From the NCBI RefSeq assembly GCF_003991975.1, contig NZ_CP029822.1, positions 372,001 through 436,000 of the forward strand: a DNA stretch of 64,000 bases, in the 5' to 3' direction. Below are positions 1 to 8,611 of this stretch, piece by piece (the first letter of the stretch is position 1; each line of letters starts with the position of its first letter). The translations under genes were made by a program, and so were the position numbers. The notes under the pieces were generated by a model, which was not told the origin of the DNA, made no database searches, and saw only the letters and a program-made list of their open reading frames with translations. The DNA is from Entomomonas moraniae. Lineage in GTDB: Bacteria > Pseudomonadota > Gammaproteobacteria > Pseudomonadales > Pseudomonadaceae.

Positions 1-1
1 T

Positions 2-379
2 GGCGCATTGATTCATGTGGGCTCAAAAGAAGAAGCATTAGAAGTGGCTAACATCGTAGCACCAGAGCATTTAGAGTTGTCTGTGGCTGATCCTGAATCA
101 TGGTTACCCGGTATTCGCCACGCGGGTGCTATTTTCATGGGGCGTTATACCGCAGAGTCTATTGGTGACTATTGTGCAGGGCCTAATCACGTATTACCCA
201 CATCAGGCACTGCGCGTTATTCTTCACCACTAGGTGTGTATGATTTCCAAAAACGTTCTTCAATTATTTTCTGTTCTGAGAATGGGGCAGCAGAGTTAGG
301 TAAAACGGCTTCTGTGTTAGCGCGCGGTGAGTCGTTAACTGCTCACGCGCGTAGTGCTGAATATAGGATGAAAAAATAA
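2..379 (+). CDS. hisD: Histidinol dehydrogenase, C-terminal part (cut by window edge)
   Basis: This is the last ~126 residues of histidinol dehydrogenase, which oxidises L-histidinol to L-histidine in two NAD-dependent steps at the end of histidine synthesis. The frame is open from base 2, so the gene starts outside the window. The segment PEHLEL, the glycine-rich [19 protein letters not shown] stretch and the terminal [11 protein letters not shown] are typical of the family C-terminus. The stop codon overlaps the hisC start (TAATG), so translation is probably coupled. The hisD-hisC pair without hisB recalls Pseudomonas-type his gene order. Confidence 0.96.
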   Translation, partial: GALIHVGSKEEALEVANIVAPEHLELSVADPESWLPGIRHAGAIFMGRYTAESIGDYCAGPNHVLPTSGTARYSSPLGVYDFQKRSSIIFCSENGAAELGKTASVLARGESLTAHARSAEYRMKK

Positions 380-1455
380 TGAATAAGTATTGGAGTCCTT
401 TGGTGGATGAGCTAAGTCCTTATACGCCGGGGGAGCAACCTAAAGTGGATAAGTTGGTAAAATTAAATACCAATGAAAACCCTTATGGTCCCTCTCCCAA
501 AGTATTAGAGGCGATTAAGCAGGCCACGACGGATAGTTTACGCTTGTATCCTAACCCTGATAGTGACCAGTTAAAACAAACGATTGCTAATTACTACGAT
601 ATTGAACCTGAGCAAGTTTTTTTAGGTAACGGTTCTGATGAAGTGTTAGCAATAGCTTTTCAGGCTCTATTAAAACATGACGACGAAGAGCGGCCTGTTT
701 TATTCCCTGATGTTACTTACAGCTTCTACCCCGTGTATTGTGGTCTTTACGAGATTGTTTATGATGCAATTGAGTTGGATGAGTTATTTCAAATCCGATT
801 AAGAGATTACTTAAAACCAAATAGTGGTATTATTTTCCCTAACCCTAATGCGCCAACGGGTATTTTATTACCTGTTGATGCGATTGCTCAGTTATTGGAA
901 GAAAATACCGAGTCAGTGGTGATTGTGGATGAAGCCTATATTGATTTTGGTGGTGAGTCAGCGGTTAGCTTGATCAATCAGTACCCTAATTTATTGGTTG
1001 TGCAAACACTTTCTAAATCAAGATCATTGGCAGGGCTTCGTGTAGGGCTCGCAATGGGTAATGCTGACTTAATTGAAGCATTAAACCGCGTGAAAAATAG
1101 TTTTAACTCTTATCCGCTTGACCGCTTGGCTCAAGCAGGCGCTATTGCTGCGTTTGAGGATACCGACTATTTTGATGAGACGTGCCAAGCGATTATTGAT
1201 GATCGTGAAGATTTAGTCTCTGCCCTTGAGCAGTTACAATTTAAAGTATTACCTTCTGCGGCTAATTTTATTTTTGTACGGCATCTACGCTTAGATGCTG
1301 AAATGTTAGCCAGTCAGTTACGTAAAAGAGGGATTATTGTTCGTTATTTCAACAAAGCGCGCATTAATCAGTTTTTACGTATTACAGTAGGAACACTCGA
1401 GCAAAATCAATTGTTAGTGGATGCAATTGTGGATATTTTGCAAACTAAAGACTAA
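379..1455 (+). CDS. hisC: Histidinol-phosphate aminotransferase
   Basis: This PLP-dependent class I/II aminotransferase converts imidazole-acetol phosphate and glutamate to histidinol phosphate. The 358-residue length is normal for the family. Visible motifs are [12 protein letters not shown] near the N-terminus, NPNAPTG for cofactor and substrate contacts, the DEAYIDF strand, and [14 protein letters not shown] with the PLP-binding lysine at about residue 213. It starts on the last base of the hisD stop and is followed by a strong hairpin terminator, so it closes the his transcript here. Confidence 0.96.
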   Translation: MNKYWSPLVDELSPYTPGEQPKVDKLVKLNTNENPYGPSPKVLEAIKQATTDSLRLYPNPDSDQLKQTIANYYDIEPEQVFLGNGSDEVLAIAFQALLKHDDEERPVLFPDVTYSFYPVYCGLYEIVYDAIELDELFQIRLRDYLKPNSGIIFPNPNAPTGILLPVDAIAQLLEENTESVVIVDEAYIDFGGESAVSLINQYPNLLVVQTLSKSRSLAGLRVGLAMGNADLIEALNRVKNSFNSYPLDRLAQAGAIAAFEDTDYFDETCQAIIDDREDLVSALEQLQFKVLPSAANFIFVRHLRLDAEMLASQLRKRGIIVRYFNKARINQFLRITVGTLEQNQLLVDAIVDILQTKD

Positions 1456-1462
1456 CACCAAT

Positions 1463-1497
1463 AAGAGAGGATAGGAGAGGGTTCCTATTCTCTTTTA
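1463..1497 (+). terminator. Rho-independent terminator after hisC
   Basis: An 11-bp stem (AGAGGATAGGA at 1466-1476 with TCCTATTCTCT at 1483-1493, one G-T pair) has flanking A and T runs and ends in TTTTAAA. It lies eight bases after the hisC stop. Confidence 0.8.
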
Positions 1498-1538
1498 AAT
1501 CTATATAGATTAATCTAAAGCTTTCATTGTAGGGTGTG

Positions 1539-2423
1539 ATGAAATTATATGGTTCTTTGTTTGTTGCCATTGCAGCAATAAGTTATGGTTTTCCCGCCTC
1601 TTTAATGAAGTTAGCCAGTTTGCAAGGGGCGCAAATAGGTGGGTTATTATTCTTTGTTTTTTTCTTTGCGATTATTTTTTTACAGATACTTTCCTTTATT
1701 TCCTCACGAAAACAAAAACAACAACCTTTAACATTATGTAAGCATATCGTTGTGATTGGTTCAGGAACCTCTATTGCGTTGACCAATACGTGTTATTTCT
1801 TGGCATTAACTCATGTACCTGTGGCCATTGCTGCTGTTATGTTGATGCAGTCAGTATGGATTGCGATTGTTTTAGAGTGCTTACTTAATAAACGCTTACC
1901 TTCACTTTTACAAGTGGTTATTGTATTGCTGATTTTATTGGGTACCTCATTGGCAACCAATCTATGGTTAGTTTCTAGTCAGGTTTCTGTAATAGGATTA
2001 TTTTTGGGATTTTTGGCTGCTTTTTGTTATGCACTGACCATTCAGTTTACCAATAAGTTAGCCCCCGATATTTCACCGATTAGAAAAGCTAGCATGATGA
2101 GTATTGGTGCTTTTATTGTTATTACCTTGATTTGGTGGCGTTATATTCCTGTAGGGAGCTTGTGGGTAGAAATTCGATGGGGAGCACTCATTTCGATTTT
2201 TGCAATGGTACTGCCATTGGCTTGTTTGAGCTATGGAATGCCTAGAACGCCTCCCGGGCGTGGTGAAATTATTTCTTCTTTAGAGTTACCTGCTGCTATT
2301 GGCATTGCATGGTTATTATTGAGTGAAAGTATTACGGCGGCTCAACTGGTGGGGGTGATTATTATTATTGCCTCAGTTATGCTGAGCTGTATCCATAATA
2401 AGCATCGTCAGGGTAGAGTTTAA
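1539..2423 (+). CDS. EamA/DMT-family permease
   Basis: This ~294-residue integral membrane protein has about ten hydrophobic helices in two similar halves, the layout of drug/metabolite transporters (EamA). The second half contains GEIISSLELPAAIGIAWLLLSESI, a conserved late segment of the fold that typically carries a Pro-Ala pair and a Glu. The substrate cannot be read from the sequence. The ATG at 1539 is chosen over GTG at 1536. The gene stands alone after the hisC terminator. Confidence 0.8.
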   Translation: MKLYGSLFVAIAAISYGFPASLMKLASLQGAQIGGLLFFVFFFAIIFLQILSFISSRKQKQQPLTLCKHIVVIGSGTSIALTNTCYFLALTHVPVAIAAVMLMQSVWIAIVLECLLNKRLPSLLQVVIVLLILLGTSLATNLWLVSSQVSVIGLFLGFLAAFCYALTIQFTNKLAPDISPIRKASMMSIGAFIVITLIWWRYIPVGSLWVEIRWGALISIFAMVLPLACLSYGMPRTPPGRGEIISSLELPAAIGIAWLLLSESITAAQLVGVIIIIASVMLSCIHNKHRQGRV

Positions 2424-2531
2424 TTTTAATAGAGTAAATTGGGGGTATCAAATCAATAAAATATAGCGTTTGAAGATAGGCCTGTATGGTTTAAAAAAGG
2501 TAACCTATATAGGTTAGGGGAAAGCGACTAA

Positions 2532-2630
2532 TACCATGATAATAGCGTTTATGATACAAGGTGGCAAAGTCTGGTTGAGAAGCTACTTCTAGGGCATGTA
2601 GGTGTAGCTCGTATTATGGCTCGTTATTAA
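2532..2630 (+). pseudogene. Possible decayed gene end
   Basis: A 32-codon open stretch reads like the C-terminus of a real protein (it ends EKLLLGHVGVARIMARY then stop), but a stop lies directly upstream in frame and no start or ribosome site fits. The preceding bases could continue it in another frame. I do not recognise the family. It runs antisense into the end of the next gene. Confidence 0.25.
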
Positions 2631-2983
2631 TTTTTTAGCTGTGGGAAGAGTTTTTGAATGTCTTCATCTGATTTTACATTGTTTATTTGTTGTATCTTGT
2701 TTTGAATAGTTTTAGACATGATGTCGCAAGTTTCGATCTGTTGCTTTTTGGGGATGGATGCGAGTTGCTGTTTAAATTGATCCATCATTTTATTATGTTC
2801 GATTTTTTTTTGTTGGGTAATATAAATTGAGGTAAATTTATTTTTTTCTAGGCCAGATATAAAAGAATCTGATGCTTCAAAAAAAGCATTACACGAGTCG
2901 GCATAAACGGACTCCTTTTTATTAGTCTGTGCTAAAGTAAGCAACGGCATCATTAAACATAGTGCATAAGCAAGTTTAGTCAA
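2627..2983 (-). CDS. Small secreted protein of unknown function
   Basis: The 118-residue product begins with a signal peptide (MTKLAYALCLMMPLLTLAQ) and is then hydrophilic, lysine- and glutamine-rich and probably helical, with two cysteines. No family is recognised. It is probably periplasmic. It is a single gene with no close operon partner. The start has a reasonable purine-rich upstream sequence. Confidence 0.6.
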   Translation of the reverse strand: MTKLAYALCLMMPLLTLAQTNKKESVYADSCNAFFEASDSFISGLEKNKFTSIYITQQKKIEHNKMMDQFKQQLASIPKKQQIETCDIMSKTIQNKIQQINNVKSDEDIQKLFPQLKN

Positions 2984-3261
2984 TATAACAATCCTTTCTG
3001 TCGATGGTTGTTTATTTCAAACCAGTATACCAAAAATAAAAACCTGTATAAAAAGCAATTTATTGAACAACAGAGCGTTGTTATTTTTTTACTCTATGGG
3101 TTGGAGGCAACCCTTAATCACCTAGTTCACCATTAGTGTTATGGCTAAAGTTCCTCAATAGAAAGCGTGACTAGCAACTAAATAATAAAAGCTTATTCGT
3201 AAGCATTATTTTTTTATACCAGAATTATTTGTTCGGTATTTTTTAGGAAATGATGAGTCTG

Positions 3262-4383
3262 TTAGCTTACATTGATTGGTTGTTTTGTGCGAAAGAATTG
3301 GGTGATGGATAGTCTCACAAACTGTGCATTAATCCATGCACTGCATGCAGTGAAGAACATAATAATAGCGTAGGCAATGAAGACAATTTTAAAAGAACCA
3401 ATGTTATTGCCTATAAATAAAATAAGACAACTCAGGCAAAGAAAAATAAGGTAATGGGTTATTTTATAGCCGATATGGTTGACCTGTTTAGCAACAATAA
3501 TAATGAAAGTAATAGCAAATATGATTAATAGGCTAGCCCATAACCAATAGCTTTGCATTAGTAGCGTTTTAACTTCATCATGTTTATGAATAAAACCTTT
3601 AAGCAGTATGGTGGTGAGGAAAAGGCCATTGGCTAATAGAATATGAAGCCCAATGGTCATGCTGTAGGCTTTGATGATGTTGCCTTGGTAGTGTTCGGTA
3701 TCTGGGGTTTGTCTTAAATACTCGTGTGTCCATGTTAGAAGATAAAACAAGCTAATGGCAACGATGATGATTAGATAACCTTGAAGACTAGTTTCAACCG
3801 TGTAGGAAGGCTTAAAAACTGAGTATTGTAAGTATGACACGAAAGTAATAACGATAAATAAGCTATAAAAGCTAGTAATTAGGCGTTTAATCGTTTTAGT
3901 GCTCAAGGTGTTGGTAGTATCAGGCTCTTTTACTTTTGTAAAAATATAGTGGCAACAAAAGGCCCAACAAATGATGAACACCAAGAGGTGGATCATGCTG
4001 CGGTTCATCAGTAAGGCAATAAATAGGGTATTGCTGTGGATGTTTGCTAAATAAATGATACGTAAGGGAATAATAAAGAAAAAGAGTAGTTTGGTGATGA
4101 TGAAAGCTAAGGTTGTGATGATAATAATACAGCCAATATTTTTAAGGTTGGGGCGACGCTGTAAAGTGAAAAGCAAGGTGACCAGTAGTATGGGCAGTGC
4201 TGGTGAGATCAGGTTGTAAGAAAAAAAAGCGGATAAGAAGTTAAGTGGGTCGACAAAATGAATTTTTAATAGCAGCGATTCATCATCGGGATTAAAGTCG
4301 AACAGTGAACTTAATAAGTAACTATAAGCAATATAGACTATCAGTGAAAGAATTGGTAGCAATGGTTTTTTTATTAACTGCAT
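3262..4383 (-). CDS. Polytopic membrane protein of unknown function
   Basis: The 373-residue protein has about ten hydrophobic segments, starting just after the first few residues, and short charged loops. No transporter or enzyme motif is seen. The beginning (KPLLPILSLIVYIAYSYLLSSLF) is a membrane anchor rather than a cleaved signal. It stands alone, about 120 bases from the convergently placed HxlR gene. Confidence 0.6.
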   Translation of the reverse strand: MQLIKKPLLPILSLIVYIAYSYLLSSLFDFNPDDESLLLKIHFVDPLNFLSAFFSYNLISPALPILLVTLLFTLQRRPNLKNIGCIIIITTLAFIITKLLFFFIIPLRIIYLANIHSNTLFIALLMNRSMIHLLVFIICWAFCCHYIFTKVKEPDTTNTLSTKTIKRLITSFYSLFIVITFVSYLQYSVFKPSYTVETSLQGYLIIIVAISLFYLLTWTHEYLRQTPDTEHYQGNIIKAYSMTIGLHILLANGLFLTTILLKGFIHKHDEVKTLLMQSYWLWASLLIIFAITFIIIVAKQVNHIGYKITHYLIFLCLSCLILFIGNNIGSFKIVFIAYAIIMFFTACSAWINAQFVRLSITQFFRTKQPINVS

Positions 4384-4503
4384 TCTTATAATGACCTAAT
4401 GTATTTATTAATTTAGTTCATGGATGTGTAGATTAACGACTATTTCTCTCTGGGTAAATAGTTTTTATGTGTGGTTTTTTTATTTTTATGCATAGCATTT
4501 TGC

Positions 4504-4863
4504 CTAAGTTTTTGTTTTTATTGGTTGGTTTGTTTGTAGGTGTTTTTGCCCCCATTCGTACATGGTTTGAAGTACAGGGCTTATGCTTTCACCTTGAGGC
4601 GTTAGGGTATACTCTACTTTGGGGGGCACAACAGGGTAAACGGTTCTTTTAATAAGGCCGTCGGCTTCGAGTTCTCGTAGCTGTTGTGTGATCATTTTTG
4701 CTGTTGCACAGGGGATTTCTTTACGCAGGGTTGAGTAGCGTTTGGTACCTGTCATGAGTCGCCATAAAATGAGCGGTTTATATTTTCCACCAATGAGTTT
4801 TATCATGGCGATCAATGGCATGTTGTTAAGTGATTCAGCTTTGTCTGCTTTGCTGGTGGGCAT
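4504..4863 (-). CDS. HxlR-family transcriptional regulator
   Basis: This 119-residue winged-helix protein has the HxlR signature: IKLIGGKYKPLILWRLM, then RYSTLRKEIP, MITQQLRELEADGLI, VPPKVEYTLTPQG and a C-terminal MYEWGQKH. Members bind inverted repeats and often respond to electrophiles or redox signals. There is no conserved N-terminal redox cysteine. It is divergent from an isochorismatase-like hydrolase, and the space between holds an inverted repeat, so it probably controls both genes. Confidence 0.88.
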   Translation of the reverse strand: MPTSKADKAESLNNMPLIAMIKLIGGKYKPLILWRLMTGTKRYSTLRKEIPCATAKMITQQLRELEADGLIKRTVYPVVPPKVEYTLTPQGESISPVLQTMYEWGQKHLQTNQPIKTKT

Positions 4864-4920
4864 TTCTTGGTATCCTTTTGGGTACTATCATACAAAAAAG
4901 TGCATTCTTGTTAGTTTGAT

Positions 4921-4979
4921 AGTTATAGTTAAAATAGAGTCCAAGGTCAATTAATTTGATAGATGAGTTAACTATAACT
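4921..4979. promoter_or_regulatory. Probable HxlR operator region
   Basis: AGTTATAGTTA at 4921-4931 and its exact inverse TAACTATAACT at 4969-4979 flank the middle of the divergent promoter. A direct repeat TTTGATAG also occurs twice (just before each arm). The symmetry fits a dimeric winged-helix regulator such as the neighbouring HxlR protein. Confidence 0.5.
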
Positions 4980-4991
4980 GTTAAAAGGTGA

Positions 4992-5522
4992 ATGGCGATG
5001 GCAAGTAATAAAGCGTTGGTGATTATTGATGTACAAAATGATTATTTCCCAGGTGGTGCATTGCCTTTGTGGAATGTGAATGCGACCTTGCAGAATATTT
5101 TAAAGGTTGCGGAGCAAGCAAAGCAACGGCAGATGCCTATTATTTTAGTTCAACATGTGGTTGACCCCACTAAGCAGGTTTCTGATATTTTTAATCAGGG
5201 TTCTTATGGGGTTGCAATTCATCCCACATTATTGGAAGCTGCTCCAAATGCTACGGTTGTTACAAAAACTCGTGCGGATGCTTTTTGGGAGACTGATTTA
5301 ACTGAGGTTTTAACGCGTTTTGGGGTAAGTGAGTTGCTGTTGTGTGGTATGCAAACACAAAATTGTGTAGGGCTAACGGGAATATCTAAGTCCGTTAAAG
5401 CGTATAAGGTGACATTGTTAGCGGACTGTATGACAGCAGAAACACAGCATGTTCATTTATTTGCGTTGGGTGGTTTTGGCGCACTTGTTCCGATTGTAAA
5501 CAGTCAGTTAATTTTTGATTAA
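4992..5522 (+). CDS. Isochorismatase-like cysteine hydrolase (nicotinamidase type)
   Basis: The 176-residue protein has the isochorismatase fold: LVIIDVQNDYFPGGALPLWN with the catalytic Asp, VVTKTRADAFWETDL with a lysine in the middle, and ELLLCGMQTQNCVGLTG with the nucleophile cysteine. These give the Asp-Lys-Cys triad of nicotinamidase and related amidases. The exact substrate is not clear. It starts at ATG 4992 or 4998; an AAGG sits just upstream. It is divergent from and probably controlled by the HxlR regulator. Confidence 0.85.
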   Translation: MAMASNKALVIIDVQNDYFPGGALPLWNVNATLQNILKVAEQAKQRQMPIILVQHVVDPTKQVSDIFNQGSYGVAIHPTLLEAAPNATVVTKTRADAFWETDLTEVLTRFGVSELLLCGMQTQNCVGLTGISKSVKAYKVTLLADCMTAETQHVHLFALGGFGALVPIVNSQLIFD

Positions 5523-5687
5523 TGGATGATTCTCAGTAAGTTAGGTTTTTTACATGTTTTTATGGACTCTCAGCAGAACAGGGATGTTAGAATCCTCCAA
5601 TAGCTAGAAGCTTAAACTGTTAATGAATATTAAGGAATTGGCTTCCTTAATTGTTATTTTATAGTGGCTGTATTTCATTGAATGAGT

Positions 5688-6737
5688 TTATGGTGCTATA
5701 TTTTTTTCATGGTTAAGAAGATATTCTTTTCTGGCTAGTCCTCCACCATAGCCTGTGAGTTGGCCATTTTTTCCGATTACTCGGTGGCAAGGAATAATAA
5801 TCGATACACGGTTAGCACCATTAGCTCTTGCAACAGCTCTTACGGCATTAGGGTTGTTGATCGCATATGCTTGTTGTTGGTAACTTCTGGTTTGTCCACA
5901 GGGGATGGTTTGTAGTTGTTGCCAAACCGCTTTTTGAAAGGTTGTTCCTGGTGTGTCAAGAGGGACACTAAATTGTAAGCGTTGACCATTGAAGTATTCT
6001 TTAAGTTGTTGTTGTGTTTGTTTGGTGTGGTCGTTTTCTCCCATGATAATGTGGGCTTTAAGTAGGCGTTGTAAATCTTTGAGTTCTGTTTCTAGCATTC
6101 GCCTGTCTACAAATTCTAGAAGACAAATCCCTTTTTCTGTTGCAGCGATAAACATGGGGCCAATAGGTGTGGTGATTCGTTGCATAACGATAATATTGGT
6201 TTGTTCCATAGGTGTTTTACCTGTGATTTTTTTGTAGGTGTAGTTGAAGCCACTGAGTGAGTCATAGCCATTGTCAAAGGCTACATGGGTAGCTGTTTTG
6301 CCTTGTTTGAGCTCTTGTAGTGCTGTGTTAATTCTTAGCATCCGTTGGTAGGTTTGGTAAGTAATACCGTAGTGGCGATTAAACCAACGGCGAACCTTTT
6401 CTGGTTGTATATTTTGTTGTTTGAGTTGCCAGTCGGAAATTCTCTGTTTAGGATTTTTCTGTATAAGTTTTAGTGCCTGTTCAATCTCGGGTGGAGTAGG
6501 GTAAGCATTTTGAGTTGGGTTACAAATTTTACATGGACGAAAGCCCGCATTGAGTGCCGATTTGATGTCTTGATAAAAGTCTACATTATTGTAGTTTGGT
6601 TTTTTGGCTCGGCATGTTGCAATACAAAATACCCCTGTTGTTTTTACGCCAGCATAAAAAATACCTGTATACGCAGGGTTTCGGTCTAGCAGAGCTTGGT
6701 AGTAGGTAGCTATTTGCTCGGTGTCTGTAATTTTCAT
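5688..6737 (-). CDS. ada: Ada: DNA methylphosphotriester/O6-methylguanine repair protein and activator
   Basis: This is the full three-part Ada protein (349 residues). The N-terminal zinc domain has the cysteines in GVFCIATCRAKKP and GFRPCKICNP, one of which accepts methyl from phosphotriesters. An AraC-type HTH region follows (VAFDNGYDSLSGFNYTYKK). The C-terminal methyltransferase domain carries IPCHRVIGKNG with the acceptor Cys at about residue 317. It repairs alkylated DNA and turns on the adaptive response. No alkB or alkA lies next to it. Confidence 0.95.
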   Translation of the reverse strand: MKITDTEQIATYYQALLDRNPAYTGIFYAGVKTTGVFCIATCRAKKPNYNNVDFYQDIKSALNAGFRPCKICNPTQNAYPTPPEIEQALKLIQKNPKQRISDWQLKQQNIQPEKVRRWFNRHYGITYQTYQRMLRINTALQELKQGKTATHVAFDNGYDSLSGFNYTYKKITGKTPMEQTNIIVMQRITTPIGPMFIAATEKGICLLEFVDRRMLETELKDLQRLLKAHIIMGENDHTKQTQQQLKEYFNGQRLQFSVPLDTPGTTFQKAVWQQLQTIPCGQTRSYQQQAYAINNPNAVRAVARANGANRVSIIIPCHRVIGKNGQLTGYGGGLARKEYLLNHEKNIAP

Positions 6738-6863
6738 AGTGGCGTATTGTGTATTGTTTCGGTTGATATGATCTTAGGCTTAATAATTTGTGCATACAAC
6801 CGAAAATTGAACAAGTATTTTTATGCGTGAGAGGAGCGTTTTATTGTTTAGTGGAGAGTATAA

Positions 6864-6889
6864 AGAGTCGCTCATTCTTGAGCGACTCT
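6864..6889 (-). terminator. Terminator hairpin after gldA
   Basis: A perfect 11-bp stem, AGAGTCGCTCA (6864-6874) and TGAGCGACTCT (6879-6889), has a four-base loop. It lies 22 bases downstream of the gldA stop. The T run after it on the minus strand is short. Confidence 0.7.
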
Positions 6890-6910
6890 GATAGGTTTGA
6901 TGTTGATTTG

Positions 6911-8011
6911 TTAGAAGTGATAGCGTTCAGCTAGACTATTTGCTGCGAGAATGGCGGCGTAGACATCGTCAGGGGTGACTTTTTGGTTCATGTTGGACAT
7001 GGTATCGCCTTCTGCACAAGCTACTTCGGCAACTTTACGCCAGTCAGCTTCAACGATTGTTTTAAGCCCAAAGTCCGCTAAACTGAGGGGTAAACCAACG
7101 GTTTGCATAATGTTGATGACAGTCTCTATTTCGTCTTCTGGTGCATTTTCAAGCACGAGTTGTGTGAGTAGGCCAAAAGCAACTTTTTCACCGTGTTGTG
7201 CATTGTGTAGTGCTTCGATTGTTCCCATGCCATTGCTGACTGCGTGAGCAGCGGCGAGGCCCCCTGATTCAGCGCCAACACCGCTTAGGTAAATGGTGGC
7301 TTCGATGGTTTGTTCTAGGGCTGGGGTGACGACTTTATTTTGTACTGCATCCATCGCGGCAGCGGCATTTTCTATTAATAGTTCAAAGCAGAGTTGTGCT
7401 ATGCCTAAACCTGTGCGTGATGGGCGTTTCAGTACGAGGTTCACACCATCGGCAAGATAGCACATACGTGCTTCAAAGTAGGTGGCTAGAGCATCGCCTA
7501 CTCCTGCGGCAAAGAAGCGAACAGGTGCATTAGCAATAACTTGGCTGTCTACAATCACGGCTTGTGGATTTTCAGGAAGGAATAAGTATTCGTCAAATTC
7601 ACCATTTTCTTTATAGAAGACGCTGAGAGCTGTGCAAGGAGCATCAGTTGATGCGAGCGTTGGTACAATGATGACGGGGATGTTTTGGTAGTAGGCAACC
7701 GCTTTGGCTGTGTCGAGAGTTTTGCCACCGCCAATACCAATGACAACATCGTGTTGATTTGTTTTGCAAAGTTCGGTGAGGCGTTTTACTTCGGCTTTAG
7801 TGCACTCGCCAGCAAATTTTTCAACATGAGCTTTGACTTGTGCTTTTGGAAAGTGTTGTTGAACATTGTTGTTGATACGCTCCATAAAAAAGGTGTCGCA
7901 GATTATGAGTGCATTTTGTCCAACGGGTTTTATGTGGGTTTCTAGGCTGTCCATTAATCCTTTGGCGATAAGAAACGCTTTAGGGGATGTTATGCTGCGT
8001 GGTGTGATCAT
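6911..8011 (-). CDS. gldA: Glycerol dehydrogenase
   Basis: This 366-residue iron-containing-type alcohol dehydrogenase is of the GldA group and oxidises glycerol to dihydroxyacetone with NAD. It shows the nucleotide-binding GIGGGKTLDTAKA, PTLASTDAPCTALSV, GVGDALATYFEAR with a metal-ligand Asp, and later histidines in AAAHAVSNGM and LHNAQHGEKVAFG that complete the metal site. It is monocistronic with a strong hairpin after it. Close relatives act on other short polyols, so the precise substrate is inferred from overall similarity. Confidence 0.92.
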   Translation of the reverse strand: MITPRSITSPKAFLIAKGLMDSLETHIKPVGQNALIICDTFFMERINNNVQQHFPKAQVKAHVEKFAGECTKAEVKRLTELCKTNQHDVVIGIGGGKTLDTAKAVAYYQNIPVIIVPTLASTDAPCTALSVFYKENGEFDEYLFLPENPQAVIVDSQVIANAPVRFFAAGVGDALATYFEARMCYLADGVNLVLKRPSRTGLGIAQLCFELLIENAAAAMDAVQNKVVTPALEQTIEATIYLSGVGAESGGLAAAHAVSNGMGTIEALHNAQHGEKVAFGLLTQLVLENAPEDEIETVINIMQTVGLPLSLADFGLKTIVEADWRKVAEVACAEGDTMSNMNQKVTPDDVYAAILAANSLAERYHF

Positions 8012-8067
8012 GATGTGTTCCTCTCATCTGGTTGCTTAGTTAGTTCTACCCTATGTGAGCAGAGGTT

Positions 8068-8388
8068 TTAATCGCATAAAGGGGATGGGTTTTGGTTGCA
8101 CCGTTGGAATGCAATGTGAGCGAGTTTACCTCCTTCAAAGGTTAGTAGGTAGTAAATTTTCCCATTGTCTTTATACGTTAATTCTTCGGTTGTTGTGTAA
8201 ATAGCTTGGTTGCTTTGGTATTTTTTTGAGTAGTTTATTTGGGCTTCATTATAAAGAGGTCCACATTTGGCAATAACAGTTCCCTTGCTATCTCCTGTTT
8301 TGATAAGGTCGTTACCACAGCGCAAGCTATCGGCTAAGGACGGTAAACTAATAAGACAGTATAGACTAATGATTAATATTTTTTTCAT
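8068..8388 (-). CDS. DUF2845-like secreted protein
   Basis: The start at 8388 gives a 106-residue protein with a clean signal peptide (MKKILIISLYCLISLPSLA) and an AAAGGCAG ribosome site; the frame is open further upstream but without support. The mature part DSLRCGNDLIKTGDSKGTVIAKCGPL matches the pattern of the DUF2845 family, small periplasmic proteins with paired cysteines. Further cysteines at the end (RCNQNPSPLCD) could form a disulfide. Function unknown. Divergent from gshA. Confidence 0.75.
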   Translation of the reverse strand: MKKILIISLYCLISLPSLADSLRCGNDLIKTGDSKGTVIAKCGPLYNEAQINYSKKYQSNQAIYTTTEELTYKDNGKIYYLLTFEGGKLAHIAFQRCNQNPSPLCD

Positions 8389-8611
8389 GTAATTCTGCCT
8401 TTGTTTTATCACTATTATAGTATTATAGCGTAGTTGGATATTGTATAGGTTTTTTGTTATATACAATTGTTTCTATGATTTTTCATTATTTATTTTATGC
8501 TATGAAACTGTATTTGTTTTATACTTCTCTCTTTTAGCCGCCGTATATTTTTATATCAATAATAATTGGCGGGTTGTGTTTTTATACAGAAAGACTTATC
8601 GGAGATTTTTT

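Noticed and set aside
8441-8611. Longer N-terminus for glutamate-cysteine ligase
   Set aside because: The extra 57 residues are hydrophobic and unlike the family; GTG 8612 with GGAG gives the normal length.
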